DNA of 64,000 nt. It comes from Parus major. Lineage: Eukaryota; Chordata; Aves; Passeriformes; Paridae. A program made the position numbers and the translations under genes. This document shows, piece by piece, positions 48,986 to 61,300 of the stretch. The stretch spans positions 111,171,212-111,235,211 of the forward strand of contig NC_031768.1 of NCBI RefSeq assembly GCF_001522545.3. Direction: 5' to 3'. Each line of letters begins with the position of its first letter. Positions within the stretch are counted from its first letter, which is position 1. The notes under the pieces were generated by a model, which saw only the letters and a list, made by a program, of their open reading frames with translations, had not been told where the DNA came from and made no database searches.

Positions 48986-51900
48986 CATGAATGTGGAACA
49001 GAAGTCCCAGATAGCTGCCCTGTCAGAGGATGCATAAAACCAAATGAATCACCATCACCTAAATTTCTCATTACCCATTTTGAAATTTATAGCAGCTCAG
49101 CTTTGCTTTCAAATATATCTTCCAGTTGACTCTTTCCCCTCAAGAAGAGCATGAAAGGATGCCAGATCTTTTTGAAAAGGCATTTCAGCAGACTATTTTC
49201 ATTACAGACCATGCTGGGTTGCTTAAATGTCTGGTCAGATCTCAATCTGCCCTCAGCCCCACATGACACTGATTTGCTCTCTGACATTCCCTGGATCTCT
49301 GAGGTTTCCAGCAACAAAACACAGGATGCTGCAGATCCAGGAGAAAGCCACAGCCCAAGGATTAACCTGCTTGTTGATATTCGTGTTCCAGCACATCCCC
49401 TGACAAGCAGAGCACTCCAGGGGTCAAGAGAAGAGAGAACACAGATTATTTTGATCAGAACGACATGTGTCTGGAAGACTAATCCAAAATTAATTAGATC
49501 TGGGCTGCATAATATTCATTTGGATTTGTAAACATGGTGACAGGGGTATGGGGATTATGCAGATAGAGAACAGATAAGGTAACTAATTTGTTGATGATGC
49601 TTTAATAATGTCACAAATGTACTCCTTTGTCTTAATAATTGCAAAAAATAAGGAATAGTTTGCTGTAAATTAGTGTGTGTAGACAGCATTTCATTAAAAA
49701 TGAAGATATTTTATTAGCAGAAATGAGATAGAGATAGAAATGGTATTAGCAACTACTATTTAAATAATATTTAAATGAATATTTCCATTTGGTATTGCAG
49801 ACATCAGTTCAGAGCAGTGTAAGGAATGTTTTTTAAAAAGCCAACTTTGTTAGGTGGGAACAGAAACTGAGTTATTTTGAAATAATTATTACTCTACCCT
49901 TTTTTAACCATAAGGAAAACTTTCATTTGCTGCAGGCTGAGACTGCCCTATTGATTTCAAGAGTCATTTAATTTTTAAGCAGCTTCTCTCACCAATCAAC
50001 TCAGCATCAACCTTTGTGTGCCAGTAATAAAAACCCCACTAGTGTTTAATAATGAAAGAAAACCAACACCAAAACCTAGCAAACCTCTTGCCAAACACTT
50101 GAAGTTGCAAAAATACCAGGGCAGCTGATGGTAGTGTCCAGAAAAACAGACAGATTCCCTAATTGCCTGATTTCATGTGGCCTAGGAGGGGTGTTGGGGG
50201 CAATAAAAAGTCCTCCTCAGGATTCACCTGAGGGACTGAAAGAGATCCTGATAGACTCCCAGCCTGACACAAAGCATTTATTAGTTTAGGGAGGTGGCAT
50301 AGAAATAAGTGCAGAAGGTATGAAAATGGAAACTGAGAGCACTCACAGATTTGTTAACAAAAGTGCTTTTTGCAGACCGAGGCCATCTTTGTTCAGTGGC
50401 TAAATTTCACATCCTGCCAGCCCCCTGCTCCCCATCAGCAGGATCCCAGTGAGATAACAATCTCCACTTGTGCTGTGAGCATGTCACAAACAGACCATTC
50501 CTCATTTGCCTTCTACAAAAGGATTAGTGCTGTGGAGATTCGTGACCCCCATCCCAAACTGTGTTCTGAGCAAAGACTTATCTTATTAAAACTAGCTCAG
50601 AAGTTATCCTGTTGCATATATATTAAACCCTCAGTCATTCTACATATATAATTTTCAGATGAAACTGCAATACAAATATTTCAAAGAGGACTGACTGCAA
50701 GCAAGTTCAGAGAACTGCACGCTTGCCAAAATGTCAGACAATGGCCCCAAAAGCTGAGGGAAGATGAGAAAGATGAGAATGCTTGTTTAATGAATAAAAC
50801 CTTTGGGACAGGTTTTGTGCTGTGCCTGTACAGTGGCAGTGCCCCTGCCACCTGGCTTCCTCCAGCACTATTGCAATAAACAAATGTGCCACATCAGGGC
50901 AGCTGCACCAGGAGAACGAGCAAGGGAGAAGGGTCAGATGTGGAAGGGCTTCCTCCTTGCCCCCCACAAGAGAGCTGAATTAATTCTGTGAACATTTTTG
51001 ACCCCTGACCACAGTGCCCCCACGGAAATTGCTTTTGGGAGCGTGTCCCTTCATGCACATCAGCAAGATGTGCATAAACACCTCTGTGACCATCCAGTGG
51101 CCAGCTGACCCCTGAAATACCTGCTGCAGCTCTTGGCAGGCCCCAGGCAGAAGCTCTACAAAGTATGCTTAAAGCAGAATATTCACAGAAATAAACAGGG
51201 AAAAAAAAAAGAAAAACCAAACTAGTACAAACATTTTCTTTTTAACATCAGCAAAGGCAAGAAAGTATGCTGCTGCAATATTTAATAGTGCTGAGTGCAG
51301 TCCAAGGGGGATTGTGCAGTGTCTGAACAGAGGGCTAATATTAACAGGGTGTTTGCAGAGGGGAAGAAACAGAACAGGATTGTAGTAGGGCTTACTGTGT
51401 TATACACAAGCTAAAAAAGAAGTCCAAAAATCAAAAAAGTGCTAGTCATAATTTCTTTCAGAAAAAATATTTTTCACTGACATATTCCATTCTCAAGAAA
51501 CAAGAAGATATCAACTCCTAATTTTGCCTGCAGCTCACCATCCAGATACCTAAAGTGTTTTCCACCAAAGATGCTTCCCTCAGAGTGGAACTGAACACAA
51601 GTACTGGTACAAAGTTCTGGCAATGACACGTTACACACAGAAACCTGGATTTGTGCAGTTACTCCCTTCATCTGTGCCACAGCAAAATTAATCCAGCAGG
51701 CATCTCCAAATATCCATAGAGTTAAGAATAAAATTCAAAAATTCAGAACCACAAAGCTCATCAGAAAAATCAAAACTTTGGGGAGCAAGATATGCTCAGA
51801 GTAATTAAAAATATTTTGCTTCCTTGGCCTAGAAAAATACCAGATTAGTCTCAAGCAAGGCAAAAGCACTAAGTGATATGATGGGAATTCAGTGTCGCAT

Positions 51901-52640
51901 ATCTTCACTTAAAAAAAGAGCCCCAAATGGAGAGCTGAGGTTCTGCTCTGAAAGTGTGAACTTGCTGTGGGAAATATAAAATTTCTGGTTGCAAAGACTT
52001 TTACTCCAGTCTATTTGTAAAGCTCCAAACTTCCTGTGAATGAGACAGGCAGCAGGGAATAAGTTTTACGAAAGGGGCAAGCCCTGAGAGTAGGCAGTTC
52101 AAACAGCTCAGAATGGGGAGGAATCAGGTTTTCCTCGATATCTGCTGTTAGGGGAGATGCACTTTACTGGGCCCTTTGCCTTGTCTTTGGAGCAACAAGG
52201 CTGAAAAAAACCTAAAAATCACAATCCTGCAGCCTGTGGGCCCTGCTTTGGATCATGGAAGTTCCTAACAAAAAGGAGAAGAAAACTCACTCACATAAAG
52301 GAGGAGAATTGTCAAACCTCTGGTTTGAGGCAGTTGCTATGGAGTGAGCAGCTCTCACACCCACTTACCTAAAACCAGACACCAGCAGGCAAGTAAAGCC
52401 TGACACAAGACAGGCACTGCTTAGGCTTGGGCTGAAGTACTTGTTTGAAACACCAAAATGCAACTTCAGGGTATAAAAGAGCATTTTCCTGGACCACACA
52501 GGAAGTTTCCACCTTCTCTCATCTCCATGTGCTCCCCAGGCTGAGTCGTTCACCTCCACATGCAGGATGTGAATCCAGGTTCTCTCACACTGGAACAGAA
52601 TTTCTGCACAAAAATAGTCTGAGCAAAAAAAGATAGGAAT

Positions 52641-52683
52641 TTTTTTATCTATATATATATATTTTTTTTTAAAAAATTTTTAA
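52641..52683. repeat. A/T low-complexity block with (TA)n
   Basis: T6 ATCT, then a TA repeat at about 52650-52661, T9, A6 and T5, followed by AAAC. A single C interrupts 40 bases of pure A/T. Confidence 0.85.
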
Positions 52684-53803
52684 ACTTGAATTCAGCTCAG
52701 GATTCCCATGGAGAGCTGTGCCAGCACTCTCTAACACAAGGGAGGAATAAGAAGCACCAGAGCTGAACAGGTTTTATCCTGAGAGCACAGCATTATTCTA
52801 GTTTAGGGAACCCCCATGTTTTCCTTCAGACTGTCTAGCCTGCAGTGGTTATTTCTCTGTGTCTGCTCCACACAGAGCTAGCTCGGCAGCTATTGCATGG
52901 CAAACATTTCTGAGCTAGCTTTAACCCAGGCAGATGGGAAATAAACAGCATATAAGCTTGGTGCAGTTCCCTGACTACAAGGAATAAAGCCCTCACTTTC
53001 CAGTTCCATCAAAAACTTGTATTTCCTGAGCATCACTGTCCTAAACATGCAACACTCACACCAACAGGAACACAGAGATACTTTGGAGAGACAAATCAGC
53101 TCCTGTCTACAAAACATGGGTTTCAGTAAGCACAATCAGTAACATGCCAACACCAGCCATTCCTAGAATTTATACAAATAGTGCCAAATATTATCAGCTG
53201 CCACATTATCACAGTGTTCATCAGTTTATGTGGAACATATGAATAATCTGACTGAGAAAATTTGGAGATTTTATTTTGGGAAGTCATGTAAACTTAATGG
53301 GGGACATAGAAAATTATCTGTGACAGCATTTGGCCACATGGCAATACACAAAAATTAGACAGAGAAAAAAAAAATCACGTGGATTAGAAAGTGATCAACT
53401 AACATAAACTGTCCAGCTGAAAACTTGCAAGTTTAAATAGGATACAGTATCTCTAGTCCCTAGGGAAGGCATGTCAGTGGTTAGAGGTGAAGATTTAATA
53501 CTGGAAAACAGTTTGCAGGCAGCTGTTTTAATATAAAATTTGCACTAAATGGTAACTACGCTAAGGTGGTTTAACTAGACCTACCAAAAGAAAACACATT
53601 ACTTTTGCTTTATCATTTCATAGTCCAAGAGAATCTGAACTGCTAAAAATACTAATGGATTATTTTGGATATGTAAATTGACCCAGAGAATTGTTTATCC
53701 AATACCACCCTTTCTCCTCAGTCACAGATTTTGACACAGCAATTTTCATTTTCCTTTATAGCACTCATTTTTCTGTCTGTGTAGTGGAACTGACTGACAT
53801 GAA

Positions 53804-53818
53804 AATTAATTAATTAAT
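53804..53818. repeat. (AATT)n microsatellite
   Basis: Nearly four AATT units, followed shortly by AATAAATTAATAAAT at 53832-53846. Low complexity. Confidence 0.8.
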
Positions 53819-55108
53819 GTTTAGGAAGCACTAATAAATTAATAAATGCCCCTGAACAAACTGCAGACAGAAACTTTTCATCTCTCAAGATACCCAACAT
53901 GAACACTGGAGAAAGAAAAGACATAAACTGCTCCAACACCAAAAATATTGCATTTACAAAATGTGAAACCCTTAGTATGCTTTAGAGAGGGCAATAAGGA
54001 TACAATGCAGAAGAATTTTGGCAGGTTCTGTGGTGTCATGTTTTGTAAATACACAATGCATTGTTTCTCTTACTGAGTACACAAAAGTCAGATTATCACA
54101 AGAAGATGGAGAGGGGTAAATTTAAAACACAGCCTCAAGTCTAAGCAGGTTAATGTAATTACATTTTACTCCTGAAATACATTTCAGTGTCCTCTGCCTT
54201 CCATTTCTAAAACCAAGCAAAAATTGACCTAGTAAACAAACAAACCTCTGAGGAAATAAATGAAACTCAACCAACTTTATCCAAGCAAAGACTGCTCTCA
54301 GGGCAGATCTACCAGGTGTTACTTTTAAGACCTTCTTAATCACTACAGAAACTTCCTTCATTCCCTGAGATATTTGCATAATCTCTGTTGACAACTATTT
54401 CAAGAGTGAAAGATAAAAATATACTTTATAAGTCTCTGTTCATCCTCCTCCTTTTATAAAAGTTTGCATGTACATACATTTCTACATATAATTAGAGAGA
54501 AGCAAAAAATGCAAAAATGTTGGAACAGATGAAGCTATTTTATCAAGATGATTTTTCTTGTCCTAATAATATTTTTGACATATCAGAACTTGCTTATTTT
54601 ATGCATCACACCAAAAATAGTTAAGTACTTTTTGCAGATGATCTTGAGACATCCAGTTATTTCATTGCTACCAAAAAAAAATGCCAGAAGGGAAAAATTG
54701 AAGGAAAGCTTCAAATCCTCTTTCCTCTATGTTATTTGGGGTGCAGATTTTCAGCTACTTTCCCAAAGTTAGGCTGAATACAGCAAACAATACTCAGTAA
54801 GAGAAAAATAATCCCCATGAGATGTGACTTACAGTCCTTGCAGGTACAACACCACCACCAGTCCAGATCCCAAAGAAGCTGCTGCTTGCACAGCATTAAT
54901 CTCAGTAACTTTTGGTGAATTTGACCTCACCAAAAATAATTCTCTCAGAGTATTTGCCTGCTCAGGAGCCTGAGCAACACCTGAGTCCTCCAGGGCACAG
55001 ATTCAGACACTCACAGGAGATTCAGAAAACCTGAGTTCAGCTGCTCTCCTCCACCCAGAGTGGGGCAGGCCTGGGCCTCCCTTTTTAAAAGTCACCTCAA
55101 TTCTCCCA

Positions 55109-55168
55109 GAAAAAAACCCAAACAAAACAACAAAAAAACCCCAAAAAAACCAGTAAAACAAAACAAAT
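55109..55168. repeat. A/C-rich low-complexity tract
   Basis: A runs of 3-8 bases separated by C groups, about 60 bases with only one G and one T. The 62-codon lysine/proline-rich frame through it is an artefact. Confidence 0.85.
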
Positions 55169-57334
55169 GTTCTTCTGATATTACTTCAGCCACAGTCTTG
55201 CCTAGAGATTCCTCTCAAACTAAGAAACCCTCCTGCAAAACACTATAAAAGGCACAAGGCTGTCAGAGGTCTGAAGGATGGGAACACTTGGGGCTCAGGA
55301 AGGTGATCCTGTTGCTCACTTTGAAGGTGACCACCATGAGGTATCCATCCAGATGTCACTGTGAGTCCCACTGCAGCAGAAAATACAGCATTTCCTGTGA
55401 TGGCTTATATCAAATGAGAAGATGATTCTCAGAAAAAGTTAGACCAGGCTTTCCTAATTTCAACAGAGCTGAATTGTGTATCAGCAGATTAGGCTGTTTG
55501 CTGCCTGGAGCTACAGATGCCAAAAAGACTTGCAGCTTTTTTTCTGGTAATTAATGAGTTATAAATTCATGCACTTTATTATTACCCGAGAAAATTAATA
55601 GCTGTGTGTATATTTTAAAATAATCTACATTATTTTAAAATATACAATATACAATTTGCATCAAGCAAATTTCACTTTGGTTTTTTTTGACTTCTGCTGC
55701 AGATACAAAGCAGAGACTGGGAGGAAAGCTCTCTTTGATGAACTTCTATCCTCAAGGTTATAAATAAACTTGATAACCACTCTCAATCCATGCTGGCAAG
55801 TTAAATGTTGTTCTACATCAGTGGAAAGAAAAGGTTTGTCTTCCAAGAGCTCATTTGTACTTTCTGTTTCTCTGCCCCCACCCTGGCCCATCCCCTGGCC
55901 TCGGCTGGTGTAAATCACTGCTGCCTCAGTGTCTTTGGCAAATGATTTCTACCAAGATCTCATGGGTTTTTTGCAGTCTTATCTCTCCAGAAACAGGTTC
56001 CTTACGTTGGATTTCCTCATCAGAGGCCATGACCCCTAAACTGCACAGGGAATTTCACCACTGCCCTCAAAAAAATGCAAATTTTTGGTGCTTCTCTCCT
56101 TAAGCTGGGACTCAGCTGGGACCTGCTCCCACAAGAGTCTCTTGCTGTCTCTGCCACTTGCATTTTCAAATTATACAGCAATTAATAATAGAAAGAACAG
56201 CACCAAAAAATCAGATTTTAAACAACCCAGGTACAACAGCTTCAGACTCAATTCCTTTTACAAGCTCTGCCCATGATTAGGTACTGCTCATGAATCAAAG
56301 GAGAGTTAACAGGATGGAAATTAACTTTTTCTAATAAATATTTGATTTGTTTACATATTTCACAGTATCTTTATGCTACAGATAACCATTTTAAAATAAT
56401 TATCATCACAGGATTTCATGTTTAATAGGGGAACAGAAGATCAGAAACCAAAGAAAAGTTAGAAAACATAGGTCACTGTCTTCATTTTATATGGTTTGAT
56501 CACCACAGAAGACCAGCTTTCACAACTTGTTTTGTTACATGGTACCTCTGTCACCAAAATGAAATCAAACCCATTCTCTCTCCATGTCCAACCATTCATC
56601 AAAAGAGTTTTAGTTTACTTAATAAAAACTGAAGCAGTCAAATGTTGTCCACCAGAATACATTTCTAGGAAAATGCTGATATTTTTAAAATTGCAGCTGG
56701 CTATTAATTTCATATAGGATATTTTTTGTTTATGGATTTTTAAACTTCATCAAAATGCTTGATGTTTTTCTCACCGTTAAAAATTAAAAGACAAAATGTT
56801 TGCTTTGCTTGAGTACAGTAATTCAAGTTATCAAAAAATATTTTTCAAACTTTTTTTTGGTGAAAAACAGGAAGTTTATAAAATCCCATGCAGAAATTGT
56901 TCATTGCCTGCAAAGTGAAAATTTGTACTTTGGATCTGTCTTCAATAATCAGTGGTGGGCTCTAAAACCAAGATGAGAAAGTAATTAAAAAAAAAATAAA
57001 TTTTGTGTTCCATCTGATTGACCAAAAGTTCATAGCCAAGGTCAGGAAAGGGGTTGGGGATTGTTTGTCAAAGCCAAGATCTTTGAGTCCTACCAGCTTG
57101 GAGGACATTGGGAAAACCCTCTTGACTACACTAATTAGATAAAAGATTCAATGATGGATGATTCACTGCCAGGTTAAGGAACTTCCACAGTCAGTAGACA
57201 CCTTTTATACACACCTCAGCTGAGCTAGCAAGGACATTTAGGTTACAAAGTGGAGCGACTTTTTTTTTTTTCTGTGTAGCTGAAAAAAATCCTCTCACCC
57301 CCATCATGGCTTTGCCTTTGAAATATTAACTATA

Positions 57335-57385
57335 GGGGTTCAGAACTGGAAGGAATCCCCTGGGTCACTGCAACTACATTATGTG
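57335..57385 (-). mobile_element. Possible ancient CR1/L3-like tail
   Basis: GGTTCAGAACTGGAAGGAAT, then CCCCTGGGTCACTGCAACTA, resembles the reverse complement of the 3' tails of CR1-clade LINEs (AGAACTGGAAGGGACC ... AGTCCAACC). Similarity is limited to about 45 bases and no longer body follows, so it may be coincidence. Confidence 0.25.
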
Positions 57386-58308
57386 TTATTGAATCCCTTT
57401 CACAAACTACCACAATATTAAAGACAATAATGGTTTTTGCTCTCACTAACACTATGCAGAATTTTAATTTAGCCCTCAGACTCCTAGGGATAAAATGAAG
57501 ACTGAGGATTTAAATGATTTCTCCTTTTCATGGCACTTTGACTCATAGCTTCCTAATCCTCTTTTAGCAACATTAAACATGTATTTTTCTCTCAGTTGTA
57601 CATATTCATGCTGGATATTAATCAATTTATTTATAAAATCCTAAATTCACTAATGATTATTAACAAATGCCATTAATTAACCAAAATAGGCTCTCTGTTT
57701 TTCATCATGGAGCAGGAATGGAATAAGGGAAGAAAGAAGTAAAATTATGTGCTATAGGGTTTAAAAGTCATAAAAGAAGAGAGAGTAAGGGCATTTTAGT
57801 GGGTTTGGATATGGCACATTCCTTGCAATTGAAGTGGGATATCAAGAATTTAAAGCCAGCTCCTCAGTACCATCCAGGAGCGTGATGTGTCTGGTTACTG
57901 GGGCCAGAAGCTCCAGGAGAACCTTCCATGCAATTTTTGTGAGTTTTTGTTTGTACCTCCAGCCAGGAGCAGAGCCATGAGGCTGGGAATGGAGTGTGAG
58001 GTGATATTTGTGTTGCAAATGTAGTTTTCATAGAAGCAATGATTCCTTAATTTCCCTGGGTCACAGCTGACCTGGGAGCTCCTTTTAGAAGACCTTTGCT
58101 AAGCAGTTCAGCTTTTACCACTTGAAGCACCAAGTCTGTGTCTAGACAAGGCTTTTTCAGAACTGGTGAATTATATAAGTAATATACAAAGTGGTTGAAT
58201 TAATCATTTGATGAAAACAGAAATTTAAATTAAAAATGCACGTTCCTGGTAGATGTACTTTAGATTATGAGGTCAGAATATTATTTCTCTTCTATACAAA
58301 TCCAAAAC

Positions 58309-58387
58309 TTTATAATTATAATATATTTATAATCATAATATAATAAATGCAATATATTTATTATTATAATTATAATAATATTTTATT
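58309..58387. repeat. Almost pure A/T block with hairpin potential
   Basis: 79 bases with only three non-A/T positions. It repeats TATAATTATAATATATTTAT-like words and contains TATAATAAAT facing ATTTATTATTATA, which can fold as an imperfect stem. A likely easily melted, length-variable low-complexity block. Confidence 0.85.
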
Positions 58388-61300
58388 GAGGTACAATTTT
58401 GTCAAAATAACTTCTATCAAATTTAAAGTACTGTCTTTTATCTGTTCTGCCTATTTATTGTGTGGAATTCTTTCCTGTAAAACCAGAGAATCCTTCACTT
58501 CAAAAATTACAAATCCAACCACTCTGATCAAACAACCTGAGAAATATTTTGAATATGATTAAACAGAGTTTAATGTGTGTGTACAGTTTATCTATTTGAT
58601 AGTGTTCCAAACCTGCCTAAAATTTCTCAACATCAGTAAATTCAAAATGACTGAAGATTCTTCAGCTTGAGAAATCTTTTCATGTCAGTGGTGCCTGATG
58701 CTTTCCCAGTTATTTGTTAACTCTCAACCCAAGATATTTTTCCCTTTCTTCTAATTTAAAACCACTTTAATGTTCCATATATATAAAGCTATACGAATCC
58801 ATCTATGGCATTACTTTGAATAATACGGTTTTTATTATTTTTTTTTTAATAGTAAGCAAGGATATGGCTTTTCTGGATTTATATGAAGCTACAGCATTTT
58901 TTGGCAAACAAGGTGCAAGCAATACTTCAAAAACTTATTAAACATCAACTCTTTATCATGGATATCCTCAGGAAAGCAGTGTATATACACCATTTACACA
59001 TAGACAGTGGAACATAAATTGGGTATAAAACACGAAACAAAGACAACTTTCCACTTTAAACTCAGTTTTCTTTTTAATTTTTACCCTTATTATTTACATA
59101 TTTTGTACTTAAATACTTGTGCTGGTAGAGAAAACACTGGCCTGAGACTCGTGAAATAATATTTAAAGGAGTCTCTCTAGAATCCTCCAGTCAGAGCTTT
59201 TGTGGAGGGTGGTTTTACTGCCTGTGTGTGCTATGTTTGAGTCTACAGTATTGTCTTCTTGAAAATAGTTCCATTTCTTCCTGCTGTTTTATGTGGTTAA
59301 ACAGGTCTCCTTTTAGAAACGCAGCTGATGCTGCAGGGAAAGTAAAATGGACCAGTCCTATTCAGTGTTCATACAGGAAAGGTTTTTTACTTCCTGCTCC
59401 TGAAGTCAGGGAGAGATAAAAAGATCTATTCCCTCGGTATTCAAATGGTAAAAGAACTTGTCTTATCTTGTTCTTGCTTAGCTTGAAGCTGGGCTTCTAA
59501 AGTTCCTAAAAACAGGAAAGAAAAAATGAAGCCAGGATTACAGCCGGCTCATGGGACTGTGGCAGTGCTGTGTTAGGGGGAGAAAGGCACATTTCCATTC
59601 TCCCTTTTGTCCTGGTGAATCAAAGGCCCTCTGATTGCTGGTGTCACGTAATACTGATCAGAAAGGAATTAAGTGGCCAGTGAGAATGTGCTTCTATCAA
59701 AGAGCTGGCAAATTGCAAGATTTAGAAGCCCAGAGGTCAGTGCAAATCTCCATATCAGAGGCAGCAGAATGGAAAGGGGGGAAACAGAGGTGGGAGGAAT
59801 CTATTACAGTCAGCTTAATCCCTTACATCCAGATTCCTGTGAAAACAGACATTAATGATCCCCTCTCACTTTTCAATCACGCTGTGTTCACCCAATTACT
59901 TTTGCTTATAAAGAGTTCACTTCTTTTTGTTCCTAATTCGGTATTTTGTTTTTATCTGGCAGAGATACAGAGCCCAGCCTGAGGAGGAGCTGAACCCAGT
60001 GTAATAATAGCTACCTCAGCTCCTGCCATCTCTCACTAAAAGGATGATTCACAAAACCCTCCTAGAGCAAGATGTTTGTCATCTCAAGAGCTCACCAGTT
60101 ATTCACTCTGCTTCAGAGTGCTCCAGATCAAAGCCTTTCAGAGCGAGGGAGGAAAAGGGTGGCTGAGGGCAGGGCCATGAGAGGCCTGGGTTTAGGAGCC
60201 TGCTATTGCTAGCTTGTGCTTTTGGAGCTCTGAAGACAGAGCCAGGGGAGCTGCAGTGCAGATCACCTGTGATAACCACAGGAACGCACATATCTGACCT
60301 CCTTCACCCTTTTTTCCACATGCAAGCATGCAGAAAAAAAATCTTTTTGTGTTCACTTGAGATTTTAACTTTTCAACCAGAGTTTTGCACACTGTCTAGA
60401 ATCCCCTCGTATTTCAAGTGCTCATAATTATGGGGAAGAACCAGCTAAACGTGGCTCTGGTCTTAAAATTTTCTCCAGTGGAGCTAACTGCTAATGTCAG
60501 AAGGAAAATAAGCACCCTCCTGCTAAATCTCCTCTCAGTTACAGACTGTGTTTAATGCTCTTTAAAGAAGCAGAAAAACAATTCCTCCTACTGCAGCACA
60601 CAGAAAGACCCCCCTTTCAAGTCAAACTTTTGGATACTAATTTGTGTTTTTGGTAACTAAGGCTACTTGCCTCCATGAAATTTCCTTTTCCAAAGAAAGA
60701 TTAATTTTCTTATTCTCCATTAAGCTGAAATCAACGGATCTTTTATGCTGAAATTTGCATGGCACAACACTGTCAGTGGCAAAAGAATTGGGCTTTCAAT
60801 CTGAGCATCTAAAATTACACACTGTCTGCTCAGATTGCCACGGGGAAGATGATGTGAAACTTTCTGCCAAAAATAAAAAGAAAAAATGAAAAAAAAAAAG
60901 AAAAAATTTAAAAAGCAGGTGTTAGCTAAGGCTGGATGGCCAATAAGCTGAAATTGGGAAACCTAGGTACAAATACTTTTCTTAACAGGAGTCAATAATT
61001 CTGTTCTGGGATGGCTGTTGTCCCAGTTTGCTGTTTGGTCAGAGAGGGCAGAAGGGACACCACAAACACTCCCAGTTCCTCCCACAGAGCCTGCCTGAGC
61101 ATCTTCAGATTCCTCCTGTCGGTGTCTATTCTGCACGTGTTGCTAACAAACGCAGGCAGCCAAGCTCCATCACCCCCTGCATATGGAGCTTTGTTAAATG
61201 CAGATGGTGCAGTTTAAGTTGTTCATAATTAGGACTCATGTCACTGTAACTTGCATGCCTTTCATAATGGGATATAAAGCCCTCCATCTGCTCTGAGGCA

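Larger units (their letters stand above)
43886..52640. other. Intergenic or intronic DNA, no gene seen
   Basis: Unique sequence with an A/T triplet tract (44483-44507), a 22-23-bp tandem pair (45319-45363), an A16 run (46598-46613) and a degenerate 27-bp tandem repeat (48905-48985). The stretch 49480-49740, rich in TAATTA- and ATTA-like sites, looks like possible conserved non-coding DNA. Open frames reach 126 codons (49151-49531) and 105 codons on the minus strand (45856-46173). The latter is leucine-rich but matches nothing I know. Confidence 0.5.
52684..58308. other. Intergenic or intronic DNA, no gene seen
   Basis: Unique sequence. Landmarks are a 10-bp palindrome GAGCTAGCTC at 52875-52884, an AATT repeat at 53804-53818, an A/C-rich tract at 55109-55168 and a T12 run near 57261. 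A possible very old LINE tail lies at about 57335-57385. Open frames do not exceed 90 codons and none is recognised. Confidence 0.5.
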
